Source: Peptococcaceae bacterium BRH_c23
GTDB lineage: Bacteria > Bacillota_B > Desulfitobacteriia > Desulfitobacteriales > Desulfitobacteriaceae
Assembly (NCBI GenBank): GCA_000961805.1
Contig: LADV01000211.1
Span: forward strand, 1-27,112
Reading direction: 5' to 3'
Length of the DNA: 27,112 nt
The notes under the pieces are model-generated. The model was not told where the DNA came from. It saw nothing but the letters and a program-made list of their open reading frames with translations, and ran no database searches. The position numbers were made by a program, and so were the translations under genes. Below are positions 16,178 through 24,000 of this stretch, piece by piece; positions within the stretch are counted from its first letter, which is position 1; every line of letters starts with the position of its first letter.

Positions 16178-16424
16178 TCACTCTTCTTGAAGAGGGAGCT
16201 CCGTTTGTACAATTATCTGAGGATCCATTTCAGGACTATTTTGGGGCGATTGCTCTGTTGTTTGAGCGCTCCGGTATTATAGGACGCAACGTCTTGACGC
16301 AGTTCTTTTCCGCTTTTTGGGGCAAACATGAGGCCGACTACGGCCCCAGCAAGGCCTCCAACGAGGGCAGCTATAGCGATAGTGCCGAGGTTAGTATTCT
16401 GCTGAGCCTTTTGTTTCGCTGCAT
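16178..16424 (-). pseudogene. YtxH-domain protein, frameshifted
   Basis: The minus strand has a good ribosome site (AAAGGA, 8 nt) before ATG 16424, but that frame stops after 17 residues. One base off, the sequence reads AAKQKAQQNTNLGTIAIAAL, then VGGLAGAVVGLMFAPKSGKE and LRQDV, a classic YtxH domain with a glycine-rich membrane helix and the FAPKSGKELR motif. A single missing base right after the ATG explains this. A second shift near 16265 is needed to reach a sensible tail (SPEMDPQIIVQTELPLQEE) ending at 16178. YtxH proteins are small stress-related membrane proteins of unclear function. Two shifts argue for a real pseudogene, although base errors in the sequence cannot be excluded. Confidence 0.65.
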
Positions 16425-16576
16425 AGGATCATTCCTTTCGTTATATTGTACTTAATGTATTCTATCATATTGCCGATAAAAAACGTCGAAGTATTAAGTA
16501 CTGTATAGAGCAACTAAGAGAGTGTTACATATGGGGTTGCCTGCTTTTATTTTTGTTTAAGCATAAGCTTAAAGGA

Positions 16577-16605
16577 TTGATTTCTAGGGAAATATGATGT
16601 ATAAA
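16577..16605 (+). promoter_or_regulatory. Promoter of the MFP-RND-TetR operon
   Basis: TTGATT, 17-bp spacer, TATAAA: identical boxes and spacing to the TolC-like gene promoter at 9628-9656, with similar flanks (AAGGA before, TAAA and AAGG after). Confidence 0.82.
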
Positions 16606-16612
16606 TAAAAGG

Positions 16613-16626
16613 TGACCGAACAGTCG
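16613..16626. promoter_or_regulatory. TetR-type operator of the efflux operon
   Basis: TGACCGAACAGTCG shares TGACCGAAC and GTC with the site at 9664-9677, at the same distance (8 bp) from the -10 box. An ACCGA/TCGGT inverted repeat lies inside. The arms are less perfect than in the first site, so affinity may differ. Confidence 0.75.
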
Positions 16627-16696
16627 GTTCTGACGTAGAGTTAAAACCGCGGTAATGGTCGTACATAAAACTATTAATATGTGGGGGAAAAGGGAA

Positions 16697-17905
16697 TTGA
16701 AAAAGGTAAAAGGGATAACTAGCAAGATCATGATCTTATTCGTGGTGCTGACGGGGCTCAGCATAGCTGCTGGCTGCAGTGCAGACAAACCCGCAACAGC
16801 GGTAGAAGAAAAATACATACCAGTGGAAGTAGAAGTGGCCGGCAAGAAGACGCTCATCAATACTGCTGTTCTGAGTGGAAAGGTTTCTTCGGATACTGAT
16901 GTCTCGGTCGTTCCGAAGGTTCCGGGTAAGGTGCAGTCCGTTAACGTGAAGGTCGGGGATACCGTTCATGAGGGAGAGGTACTCTTTACCCTCGACACCA
17001 CGGATATGAGCAATACCTATCAATTAGCTGAGGCCCGCTATCAAAATAGTAAAGATCAGTGGGATTACGCTAAAACCTCCTTGGAGCGAACAAAGGTTCT
17101 CGCGGCAGAAAAGATTGCTAATGCTCAACAAACCCTGGCAAATACTAAGGCCCTCTTTGATGCAGGCGCAGCCTCGAAGGTTCAACTTGACCAAGCGGAG
17201 TTGGGTCTAAAGGAATTAGAATCGACCTTTGCTGGTCAGCTTGAACAATGGAGTGTGCAGGCTTCAGACAGCAGTCTGAAGTTAGTTGAAGTTCAGCTCG
17301 CCCAGGCGCGCGAGGCTTTAGATAATGCAACCGTGACTGCCCCTGTGAGCGGTATCGTCTCTCAGGTGAATGTTCAAGTTGGGAACATGGCTACGAGTGC
17401 CCAGGCGGCGGTGAGTCTCACCAATACTAGTAGCGTCTTTAGTTCGCTAAGTGTTGCAGAAAATTTAGTGAACCGCCTGACAAAAGGTCAAGGAGTCAAG
17501 GTCACAGTCCCTTCAGTCTCTGAGAATAGTTTAGTCGGAAAAATTGAACATATCAGCCCTGCTTCCGACTCTAAAACTCACCTTTATCCACTTAAAATCA
17601 CCTTGGAGAATCCCGACGGTTTGATCAAACCAGGTATGTTTGCTAAAGTCGAACTGACGACTGATGAGAAGGCAGATGTTATGGCGGTTAAAAGTGAGGC
17701 TGTCGTCCTCAAAAACGAGAAGACTATTGTTTATGTAGTTCAAGAAGATAAAGCCGTAGCGAAAGAGGTTGCTACGGGTCTTGATACGGGTGTGGACATA
17801 GAAATCCTTCAAGGCTTAGACCAAGGTGATCAGGTGATTGTAAAGGGACAAACGTTAGTTGATGTAGGCCACAAGGTGAAGGTTGTGGGAGGGGAAAAGT
17901 CTTGA
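16697..17905 (+). CDS. RND efflux membrane-fusion (adaptor) lipoprotein
   Basis: A 402-residue HlyD/AcrA-type adaptor joining an RND permease to its partner. With TTG 16697 as start it begins MKKVKGITSK, has a lipoprotein signal with SIAAGC (C27), a beta-barrel/lipoyl region containing VPGKVQSVNVKVGDTV (about 75-90) and its second half TVTAPVSGIVSQVNVQVGN (about 214-232), a coiled-coil hairpin between them (about 110-205), and a membrane-proximal domain. GGGGGA lies 9 nt before the TTG. Upstream ATGs at 16655 and 16679 have no ribosome site and would add charged residues before the signal peptide. The stop overlaps the permease start (TTGA), so the two are translationally coupled. Confidence 0.9.
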   Translation: MKKVKGITSKIMILFVVLTGLSIAAGCSADKPATAVEEKYIPVEVEVAGKKTLINTAVLSGKVSSDTDVSVVPKVPGKVQSVNVKVGDTVHEGEVLFTLDTTDMSNTYQLAEARYQNSKDQWDYAKTSLERTKVLAAEKIANAQQTLANTKALFDAGAASKVQLDQAELGLKELESTFAGQLEQWSVQASDSSLKLVEVQLAQAREALDNATVTAPVSGIVSQVNVQVGNMATSAQAAVSLTNTSSVFSSLSVAENLVNRLTKGQGVKVTVPSVSENSLVGKIEHISPASDSKTHLYPLKITLENPDGLIKPGMFAKVELTTDEKADVMAVKSEAVVLKNEKTIVYVVQEDKAVAKEVATGLDTGVDIEILQGLDQGDQVIVKGQTLVDVGHKVKVVGGEKS

Positions 17906-20900
17906 AGCTAGCGGAAGTTTCGGTTAAGCGCCCAGTCACAATCATTATGACAATGCTCATAATCATTCTCTTGGGTGGTATTTCTTTGACCCGACTCCCC
18001 ATCGATCTTATGCCGAACATTGAAATTCCTGTTTCAATCGTAGTGACCCAGTATTCTGGAGTGGGTCCCCAGGAAATAGAGAAACTCATCACTAACCCCT
18101 TGGAAGGAGCCATTTCTACCGTAGGAAATATTGATACGGTGACTTCGACAACATCCGAGGGAAGCTCAGTTGTTATTGCCCAGTTTAAGACTGGCACGGA
18201 TATGGACTTTGCGACTCTCCAAATGAGGGAGAAGGTTGATCAGATCAAGAGCCGTTTGCCATCTGAAGCTGGAGCTCCGATGGTCATGAAACTTGACTTA
18301 GGGGCGATACCGGTTGTTATATTGACTCTGAGTGGACATGATGCGGACCTTGCTAAGCTGCAGTCAGTTGCAGAGGATAAGCTCAAACCTCAGCTCGAGC
18401 GTGTGTCTGGAGCCGCTTCTGTTTCGGTTATTGGTGGGTATGAAGACCAGATCGAAATCAAAACCCATCTGGAGAAAATGAATGGATATGGCCTGACCAT
18501 AAATTCCTTAGCCCAACTCATTCGTGCTGAAAATCTTAACGCCCCAGGAGGACAGGTTCAAAAGGGAACACATGAACTCACGATCCGGACAACCGGCGAG
18601 TTTGAATCTGTGGATGAAATCAAAGACCTAATGATTTCTCTACCTGGTGGAGGGCAGATCAGATTAAAGGATATTGCGGAGGTAGGCTTAGGGCATAAAG
18701 ACGTCAACGCGATTACTAAAGCGAATGGCGAAAAAAGTGTAAGTATCGCTATTCAAAAACAATCGGGGACGAATACTGTAAAAGTAGCAGATGGGGTCAA
18801 AGCCGCTGTCGATGAATTTACTAAAGAATATCCTGATTTGCAAATCAAGACAGTAATGGATCAGTCTAATGACATTAAGCAATCTATAGAAACTGTCAAA
18901 AACGAAGCTATTATGGGCGGGATCTTAGCCGTATTTGTGGTGTTCCTTTTCTTCCATAATATTCGAACAACCTTTATCACTGCAACGGCGATTCCGATTG
19001 CCATGATGGCGACTTTTGCAGTCCTTTATTTTGCAGGAATCACGATAAATATGATGACCCTTGGGGGACTGACCCTGGCGATGGGACGCTTGGTGGATGA
19101 TAATATCGTGGCCTTGGAAAACATTCATCGTCATCGCAAGGAAGGATACTCAAAAATTGATGCTGCTATCAAAGGAGTGTCTGAGGTCGGGATGGCAGTT
19201 TTTGCCTCCACGTTGACTACAGTTGCAGTTTTTCTCCCAATCGTCTTTGTTCAAGGAATTGTGGCTACGATTTTTAGAGAATTAGCGATGACGTTCGCCA
19301 TTTCTCTTCTGGCCTCGCTTCTCGTTTCGCTAACCTTAGTTCCGACGCTTTCTGCCAAGCTTATGAAGACGGAAGTTATTCCAGAAGGTCGGACCGGAGT
19401 CAAAGGGCTTGTGGACCGCTTTAGCCGCGGTTTTGATAGGATCTTTGGGCGGGTTGAAGCGACCTATAAAAGGTTTTTGCACTATGCATTGCATCATCGC
19501 AAGACCGTAATGGCTATTGCGACGGCGGTTTTTATTCTCTCCAGTGCATCCGCTTTCAGCTTAGGGGCTGAATTCATGCCTGCGTCAGATGTTGGTCAAT
19601 TAACGATTAACACGACTCTGCCGGATGGGGCAAAACTTCAGGACACCGAAGCCACGGTTAATCAAATTGAGAAGAAGCTGGAGACAATCCCAGAGATCGA
19701 AACGGTCTTCACCCAAATTGGGACCAACGGGGGATTTTCACTCGGGGGGGATACGGCTAATACCAGCTCAATCAGTGTCCAACTCGTAGCTTTAGCTGCC
19801 CGACAACGAGGTGTTGAGCAGGTGGGCGATGAGATTCGTTCTTTGACGAAAGACATTCCGGGCGCCGAAATAAAAGTGACGATTACGGATAATATGCAAA
19901 TGGGTGGTTCCACAACTCCGATTGACATTGCTCTCAAAGGTGAGGAACTCGATGAACTTAAAACGATAGGAATGGAGATCCAGAAAATCGTTGCGTCAGT
20001 TGAAGGAACTCGTGAAGTGAAATCGAGCATGACAGAAGGGGTTCCAGAGGTAGTGGTAAAAGTTAATCGTCAGACTGCTGCCCAATATGGTTTATCGGCT
20101 GCACAGATTTCTCAGGCTGTCAAGGGTACCATTTCCGGAACAACCGCGACAACCTATCGGTATGAAGGATCAGAAATCGATGTCGTACTGAGTGGGGATG
20201 AGACCTTTAAAACGAGTCTTGAGAATTTAGGACAGACTCCGGTTCCCACACTTTCTGGGATCACCGTTCCCCTTAGTCAAGTGGCCGAAATTGAGATGGG
20301 ACGAGGTCCGGTGAAGATTGAGCGTACTGGACAGACCCGTGTAGTCCATGTTACGAGTCAGATCATCAACCGGGATTTACGAAGCATCACGATGGATATT
20401 GAAACTAAGATAAAAGAGTATCAGATCCCTGATGGGTATACGTATGAAGTGTTAGGTGAGAATAAAGAACTTATGGAATCCTTTGCGGATTTAGGTCTCG
20501 CCTTAATACTGGCAATTTTGCTCGTATACATGATTTTGGCAGCCCAGTTCGAATCCTTGCTACACCCGTTTACGATCATTTTATCCTTACCCATGGGATT
20601 TTCCGGGGGAATGCTGGGCTTATTTATTACCCGAACAACCTTAAGCGTTCCTTCCTTTATCGGCTTGATTCTCTTAGTAGGTATTGCCGTGAGTAATGCT
20701 ATTGTCTTGGTAGATTATATTATTAAACGCCGAGAACGGGGAGAGGAGCGGGAAGAGGCTATTGAAAATGCCGGGCCGATTCGTTTGCGACCCATTCTAA
20801 TGACCACGCTGGCAACCATTCTTGGTCTTATGCCGATGGCCTTAGGAATTGGGGAAGGCTCAGAATCCATGGCACCGATGGCAGTGGTCGTTATTTTTGG

Positions 20901-21033
20901 ACTCGCGCTCTCTACAATGTCAACTCTGTTGCTGGTACCAGTTATTTATACGATTTTTGAAGATATTCGAGATTCAAGGAAACGAAAAAAGGAAAAACAA
21001 CTAACTAAATCGACTATAACCCATTCAGTATAA
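17902..21033 (+). CDS. RND efflux permease (AcrB/HAE1-like)
   Basis: A 1043-residue proton-driven exporter with the RND two-half layout: TM1 (about 12-30), a large external domain, TM2-6 clustered near 335-480, then TM7 (about 535-555), a second external domain and TM8-12 (about 850-1020). The proton-relay acids in TM4 are present as D399-D400 in GRLVDDNIVALENI, equivalent to D407-D408 of AcrB. It starts at TTG 17902, overlapping the adaptor stop by 4 nt, with GGGAGGGG upstream. The end is charged and Lys-rich. It belongs to the operon with the adaptor and TetR gene. The substrate cannot be told from the sequence; hydrophobic toxicants or drugs are typical. Confidence 0.95.
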   Translation: MKLAEVSVKRPVTIIMTMLIIILLGGISLTRLPIDLMPNIEIPVSIVVTQYSGVGPQEIEKLITNPLEGAISTVGNIDTVTSTTSEGSSVVIAQFKTGTDMDFATLQMREKVDQIKSRLPSEAGAPMVMKLDLGAIPVVILTLSGHDADLAKLQSVAEDKLKPQLERVSGAASVSVIGGYEDQIEIKTHLEKMNGYGLTINSLAQLIRAENLNAPGGQVQKGTHELTIRTTGEFESVDEIKDLMISLPGGGQIRLKDIAEVGLGHKDVNAITKANGEKSVSIAIQKQSGTNTVKVADGVKAAVDEFTKEYPDLQIKTVMDQSNDIKQSIETVKNEAIMGGILAVFVVFLFFHNIRTTFITATAIPIAMMATFAVLYFAGITINMMTLGGLTLAMGRLVDDNIVALENIHRHRKEGYSKIDAAIKGVSEVGMAVFASTLTTVAVFLPIVFVQGIVATIFRELAMTFAISLLASLLVSLTLVPTLSAKLMKTEVIPEGRTGVKGLVDRFSRGFDRIFGRVEATYKRFLHYALHHRKTVMAIATAVFILSSASAFSLGAEFMPASDVGQLTINTTLPDGAKLQDTEATVNQIEKKLETIPEIETVFTQIGTNGGFSLGGDTANTSSISVQLVALAARQRGVEQVGDEIRSLTKDIPGAEIKVTITDNMQMGGSTTPIDIALKGEELDELKTIGMEIQKIVASVEGTREVKSSMTEGVPEVVVKVNRQTAAQYGLSAAQISQAVKGTISGTTATTYRYEGSEIDVVLSGDETFKTSLENLGQTPVPTLSGITVPLSQVAEIEMGRGPVKIERTGQTRVVHVTSQIINRDLRSITMDIETKIKEYQIPDGYTYEVLGENKELMESFADLGLALILAILLVYMILAAQFESLLHPFTIILSLPMGFSGGMLGLFITRTTLSVPSFIGLILLVGIAVSNAIVLVDYIIKRRERGEEREEAIENAGPIRLRPILMTTLATILGLMPMALGIGEGSESMAPMAVVVIFGLALSTMSTLLLVPVIYTIFEDIRDSRKRKKEKQLTKSTITHSV

Positions 21034-21113
21034 AGGCGAGCTTTGAGGATCGAACTTCGAGGTTAGAAACAAGCGTTGAATCCAACGCGATCGGTATAAG
21101 GAGATGATTTCGA

Positions 21114-21689
21114 CTGGCGTCGCGAGAAGAAAAACAGACAGACATAATAAAAGCAGCAATTCGGGTTTTTTCTGAATATGGCTTCGACGGCGCAAAGATG
21201 GAATATATCGCTAAAGAGGCAGGTATAGGTAAAGGCACAATTTACGAGTACTTTGAAAGTAAGGAACGCTTATTTGAAGAAATACTCAAATTCAGCATAC
21301 AAGAGTTTCGTATTGGGCTGAAGGAGAATATGGAACAGGGTGAAACGATTGAGGAAAGGCTTAGAAACTGCTCACGTTATAATTTTGAGTTCCTGAACAG
21401 CCATATGGATATCGTGCAAATCGTTATGCAGGTTAATACCCTTTCCAAAGAAATCCGTGGTCAACTCTTTGCAGAACACATGGCCATCCTAAAGCAATAC
21501 ACGGAGATGGTTCAGGCAGCTAAATTAAACGGAGAGATTCGTGCGGATCTCGATGAAGAACTAGCTACCTACTGTATTGTTGGAACCCTCGATTTATTCT
21601 CCAAGAAAAGAGTTTTGATGGATCATCGACCTCAAGATGAAGTTGACCATCATGCCATTGTGGATGTGGTGTTAAAGGGGCTCCAATAA
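21114..21689 (+). CDS. TetR/AcrR-family transcriptional repressor of the efflux genes
   Basis: A 191-residue regulator. The N-terminal helix-turn-helix is clear: DIIKAAIRVFSEYGFDGAKM followed by EYIAKEAGIGKGTIYEYFES (about 10-50). The rest is the helical ligand-binding and dimer domain. No ATG, GTG or TTG lies in frame upstream of the ATG at 21198, which would remove half of the DNA-binding domain. CTG 21114, with AAGGAG 10 nt before it and a TGA at 21105, gives the full-length family form, so a CTG start is proposed. It is the last gene of the efflux operon, 80 bp after the permease, and probably represses both operator sites (9664 and 16613), including its own operon. A GCGTTG/CAACGC hairpin lies upstream of the ribosome site. 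Confidence 0.88.
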   Translation: MASREEKQTDIIKAAIRVFSEYGFDGAKMEYIAKEAGIGKGTIYEYFESKERLFEEILKFSIQEFRIGLKENMEQGETIEERLRNCSRYNFEFLNSHMDIVQIVMQVNTLSKEIRGQLFAEHMAILKQYTEMVQAAKLNGEIRADLDEELATYCIVGTLDLFSKKRVLMDHRPQDEVDHHAIVDVVLKGLQ

Positions 21690-21731
21690 GAAGGACCTTT
21701 TAAGAAAGTCATCCTTAATACTTTAAATTGA

Positions 21732-21767
21732 GCAAAAGGCAGTCGGCAAGATCCGGCTGCTTTTTGC
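21732..21767 (+). terminator. Terminator of the efflux operon
   Basis: A 15-bp stem between GCAAAAGGCAGTCGG and CCGGCTGCTTTTTGC, all pairs allowed if two G-T pairs are counted, with a 6-nt loop. T residues are in the 3' arm. Confidence 0.85.
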
Positions 21768-21961
21768 GTATTCTTTACAAGATATAGGTTTAATATGAAG
21801 ATAGCAAATAGATACTGTGGTAAATCGTGGTAAATAGTCGAACACTTTAGGTTCTATAGCTTGTAGTTCATAGTATAATAACAAAGTATGGAATATTATG
21901 TAAATGTGAAAATATTAAAATTACTAATGGGATTTTATGGTACAAAGGAAAGGGGACATTT

Positions 21962-22159
21962 ATGAACATGAGAATTTGCCCTGATTGTAGAGGGAGATCC
22001 TATTCCTCTTACAGTGGGGAAAACTGGGAGTGCCCATATTGCGGGGCAGACCTTGGTCACGTATCAAACGAGCGATGTGATGCTCTAAAAGATCCGCTGA
22101 AAGAAAAAGCCCCTCCGAAAAAGTTGTATTCAATTAAAGGTGGGAGGATATTATCATAG
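21962..22159 (+). CDS. Small zinc-ribbon protein, function unknown
   Basis: A 65-residue protein with two CPxC knuckles, C6-P-D-C9 and C24-P-Y-C27, spaced as in a zinc ribbon or rubredoxin-like finger, followed by a charged tail. GGAAAGGGGA lies just upstream of the ATG, and a perfect terminator follows, so it is an independent short gene. It has no signal peptide. Such mini-proteins may bind RNA or protein partners, but no function can be stated. The preceding 270 bp (21690-21961) hold the efflux terminator and an AT-rich region with a TATAAT at about 21873 lacking a convincing -35. Confidence 0.75.
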   Translation: MNMRICPDCRGRSYSSYSGENWECPYCGADLGHVSNERCDALKDPLKEKAPPKKLYSIKGGRILS

Positions 22160-22212
22160 TGGATGCGGTTTGGCCTTTGCCAATAATAGTGAGTTTCATT
22201 TTGCAATACCAT

Positions 22213-22246
22213 AAATAGCTCCGTCAGTTTTGACGGAGCTATTTTT
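22213..22246 (+). terminator. Terminator of the zinc-ribbon gene
   Basis: AAATAGCTCCGTCA and TGACGGAGCTATTT arms pair perfectly around a GTTT loop and are followed by T residues. Confidence 0.92.
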
Positions 22247-22302
22247 AATTTTAGAGTGGTATCTTTATCTGCAGTCTCAATGACCAAAATGATGAACAAG
22301 TC

Positions 22303-22713
22303 CTAGGATTGATATGGATTTTGTGCCACTAATTGAGGAGTGATCGAATCAAATGAGGGCGTTTCGGAAGTCGAATTAGAAAGAGACCCATAAAACGCAT
22401 GGTTTAGACGACTGCTAGCCATAGAATAAGATAATGCTTTAACAGCAGATGGCAAATAAAATGGAGATTCTCCTTTAACGCCAAGTAATAAGCGATAGCG
22501 TTTATTAAGAAGCCCATATTGTGTTTCTACTATTAGAAGTTCAAGCACGGCAATTTCGACGTATTCCGGTGCTGCGTAGTCAAAGCGGTTCCAAGCATGG
22601 TTCATTTTTTCTTTTGTTGCTTCGATTTCTGCAAGTAGGCGTTCTGCCTCGCTTAGCGGGGGTTCTTCGGGGGGGCAAAACGACAAGAATATGCTTCTAC
22701 ATAATTCTCTCAT
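22303..22713 (-). CDS. DUF2508 (YaaL-like) protein
   Basis: A 136-residue cytoplasmic protein. Residues from about 20 to 85 (EAERLLAEIEATKEKMNHAW, then a DYAAPEYVEIAVLELL segment) fit the DUF2508/YaaL helical family of unknown function, which in Bacillus lies near recR. A tail of about 45 residues rich in Ser and Asn is extra to the usual ~80-residue length. GAGGTGAGG lies 9 nt before ATG 22713; an in-frame ATG 36 bp earlier lacks a ribosome site. It is convergent with the zinc-ribbon gene and divergent from the sleB-like gene. Confidence 0.7.
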   Translation of the reverse strand: MRELCRSIFLSFCPPEEPPLSEAERLLAEIEATKEKMNHAWNRFDYAAPEYVEIAVLELLIVETQYGLLNKRYRLLLGVKGESPFYLPSAVKALSYSMASSRLNHAFYGSLSNSTSETPSFDSITPQLVAQNPYQS

Positions 22714-22878
22714 ATTAATTAGCCTCACCTCACTTACTATGCTTGACAAAGCAAAAGATGAGACTAATTTTATCTTTGCTTAGTCTGTATCATCATATGT
22801 GCGATTTAGTAGGATATGACAAAAAAGACTACAGCATTGGACCTCTATTAAGCATTTAATGCCGTGTTGTTATAAAAC

Positions 22879-22927
22879 TCACCTCAATTGGGAAAGACTA
22901 GAAATAGTCTATAAATTTAAGAGGTGA
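22879..22927 (+). promoter_or_regulatory. Hairpin masking the ribosome site of the sleB-like gene
   Basis: TCACCTC (22879-22885) is exactly complementary to GAGGTGA (22921-22927), the only ribosome-site-like sequence of the next gene. Between them AGACTA-GAAA-TAGTCT (22895-22910) forms a hairpin with a stable GAAA loop, and AATT segments can extend the outer helix. The mRNA could therefore hide its own ribosome site. Confidence 0.6.
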
Positions 22928-23982
22928 TTTATATTTTATTACCACACCGGCGATGTCGGAAATCCTCAGCGATATTCCTATGTGGGGTGATGTGCTTGTT
23001 TCTGTGGCAGGCCAGTATTTATCCTGTACTAGGACTGGAGAACGAACCAATTTCTAATGGAAATAATAACAAGTTCGATAGTAATTTAATAGCCACTACA
23101 CAAATTGTGATCCGGCGGGGAGATACCCTTTGGCATCTGGCCCAAAAGTATCAAACGACAGTAAAGGAACTGGTAACGCTTAACCAAGTGAGAAGTCCCA
23201 ATCAAATCAGAGAAGGACAATCTTTATGGGTTCCGAACGGAGAAGCTAAGAACAAATCTGAAGATCCTGCGACTAGTGTGACTGAATCTTCAGAGCAAGT
23301 CGCGGCAATTTTAACAAAAGAAAGTATACCTGAGAAAGTAATCAATACGCCATGGTGGGTGACTGTTTTGCGGAATATTCCAACCGTTGCCACAGTGTAT
23401 AAACAAGGTTACAAGACAGCTAGTTTGAGCAAATCTCCTTCAGTACTGATTGAGTCAGAGATTAAAACCTACGATATAATTGTGAACCAAAACACAGAAT
23501 CAATCGATCAGACCCAGAAGAGCACGCTCCATGATGTTGTGGATAACCGCACAAACTTTATGACCAATTCGGTTTCAAAGATGGCGACCGAAAATCAGAT
23601 TCATTCTCGAGGATTGGGACGCTTTGTCACTAAAGAGGAAGTTGAACTATTATCCCGTGTCATCTATGGGGAAGCTCGGGGAGAAGATTTCTTAGGACAA
23701 GTAGCTGTCGGGGCTGTTGTACTTAACCGCTTAAAAGATCCTCGTTTTCCAAAAACTATACCAAGTATTGTTTACCAGTCTGGGGCATTCACAGCAGTCG
23801 ATGATCGGCAGATTCATTTAGACCCAGACGATCAGGCTTACAAAGCAGCAGAAGCAGCCCTATCGGGACTGGATCCTACCAACGGGGCAATATTTTACTA
23901 CAATCCACGCCTCGCCACAGACAAATGGATTAAGAACCGCACAGTTATCAAACGCATCGGCAACCATACGTTTAGTATTTAG
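22924..23982 (+). CDS. LysM-containing cell-wall hydrolase, SleB family
   Basis: A 352-residue exported wall enzyme. It has an N-terminal signal or anchor helix (about 15-35), one LysM domain (about 60-106, with VIRRGDTLWHLAQKY and LNQV) that binds glycan chains, a linker, and a C-terminal Hydrolase_2/SleB domain (about 235-352) with the catalytic Glu E250 in VIYGEARGE. SleB enzymes are lytic transglycosylases that cut spore cortex during germination. The start is uncertain: GTG 22924 lies inside the GAGGTGA sequence itself. If that sequence is the ribosome site, the next in-frame codon at proper distance is ATT 22933; an ATT start is rare but known for infC. No clear terminator follows; instead there is a structured non-coding region. 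Confidence 0.9.
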   Translation: MIYILLPHRRCRKSSAIFLCGVMCLFLWQASIYPVLGLENEPISNGNNNKFDSNLIATTQIVIRRGDTLWHLAQKYQTTVKELVTLNQVRSPNQIREGQSLWVPNGEAKNKSEDPATSVTESSEQVAAILTKESIPEKVINTPWWVTVLRNIPTVATVYKQGYKTASLSKSPSVLIESEIKTYDIIVNQNTESIDQTQKSTLHDVVDNRTNFMTNSVSKMATENQIHSRGLGRFVTKEEVELLSRVIYGEARGEDFLGQVAVGAVVLNRLKDPRFPKTIPSIVYQSGAFTAVDDRQIHLDPDDQAYKAAEAALSGLDPTNGAIFYYNPRLATDKWIKNRTVIKRIGNHTFSI

Positions 23983-24000
23983 CAGGGACTTGAGGGACTT

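Noticed and set aside
15890..16212. Minus-strand open frames opposite the DUF948 gene and its terminator
   Set aside because: Their translations have no recognisable domain and they cover a strong terminator; the true minus-strand signal here is the YtxH remnant.
16258..16455. Plus-strand 65-residue frame
   Set aside because: It is the antisense of the YtxH domain coding sequence and has no ribosome site.
22514..22740. Plus-strand frame opposite the DUF2508 gene
   Set aside because: It has no ribosome site and no domain, and the minus-strand gene has a strong GAGGTGAGG site and family resemblance.
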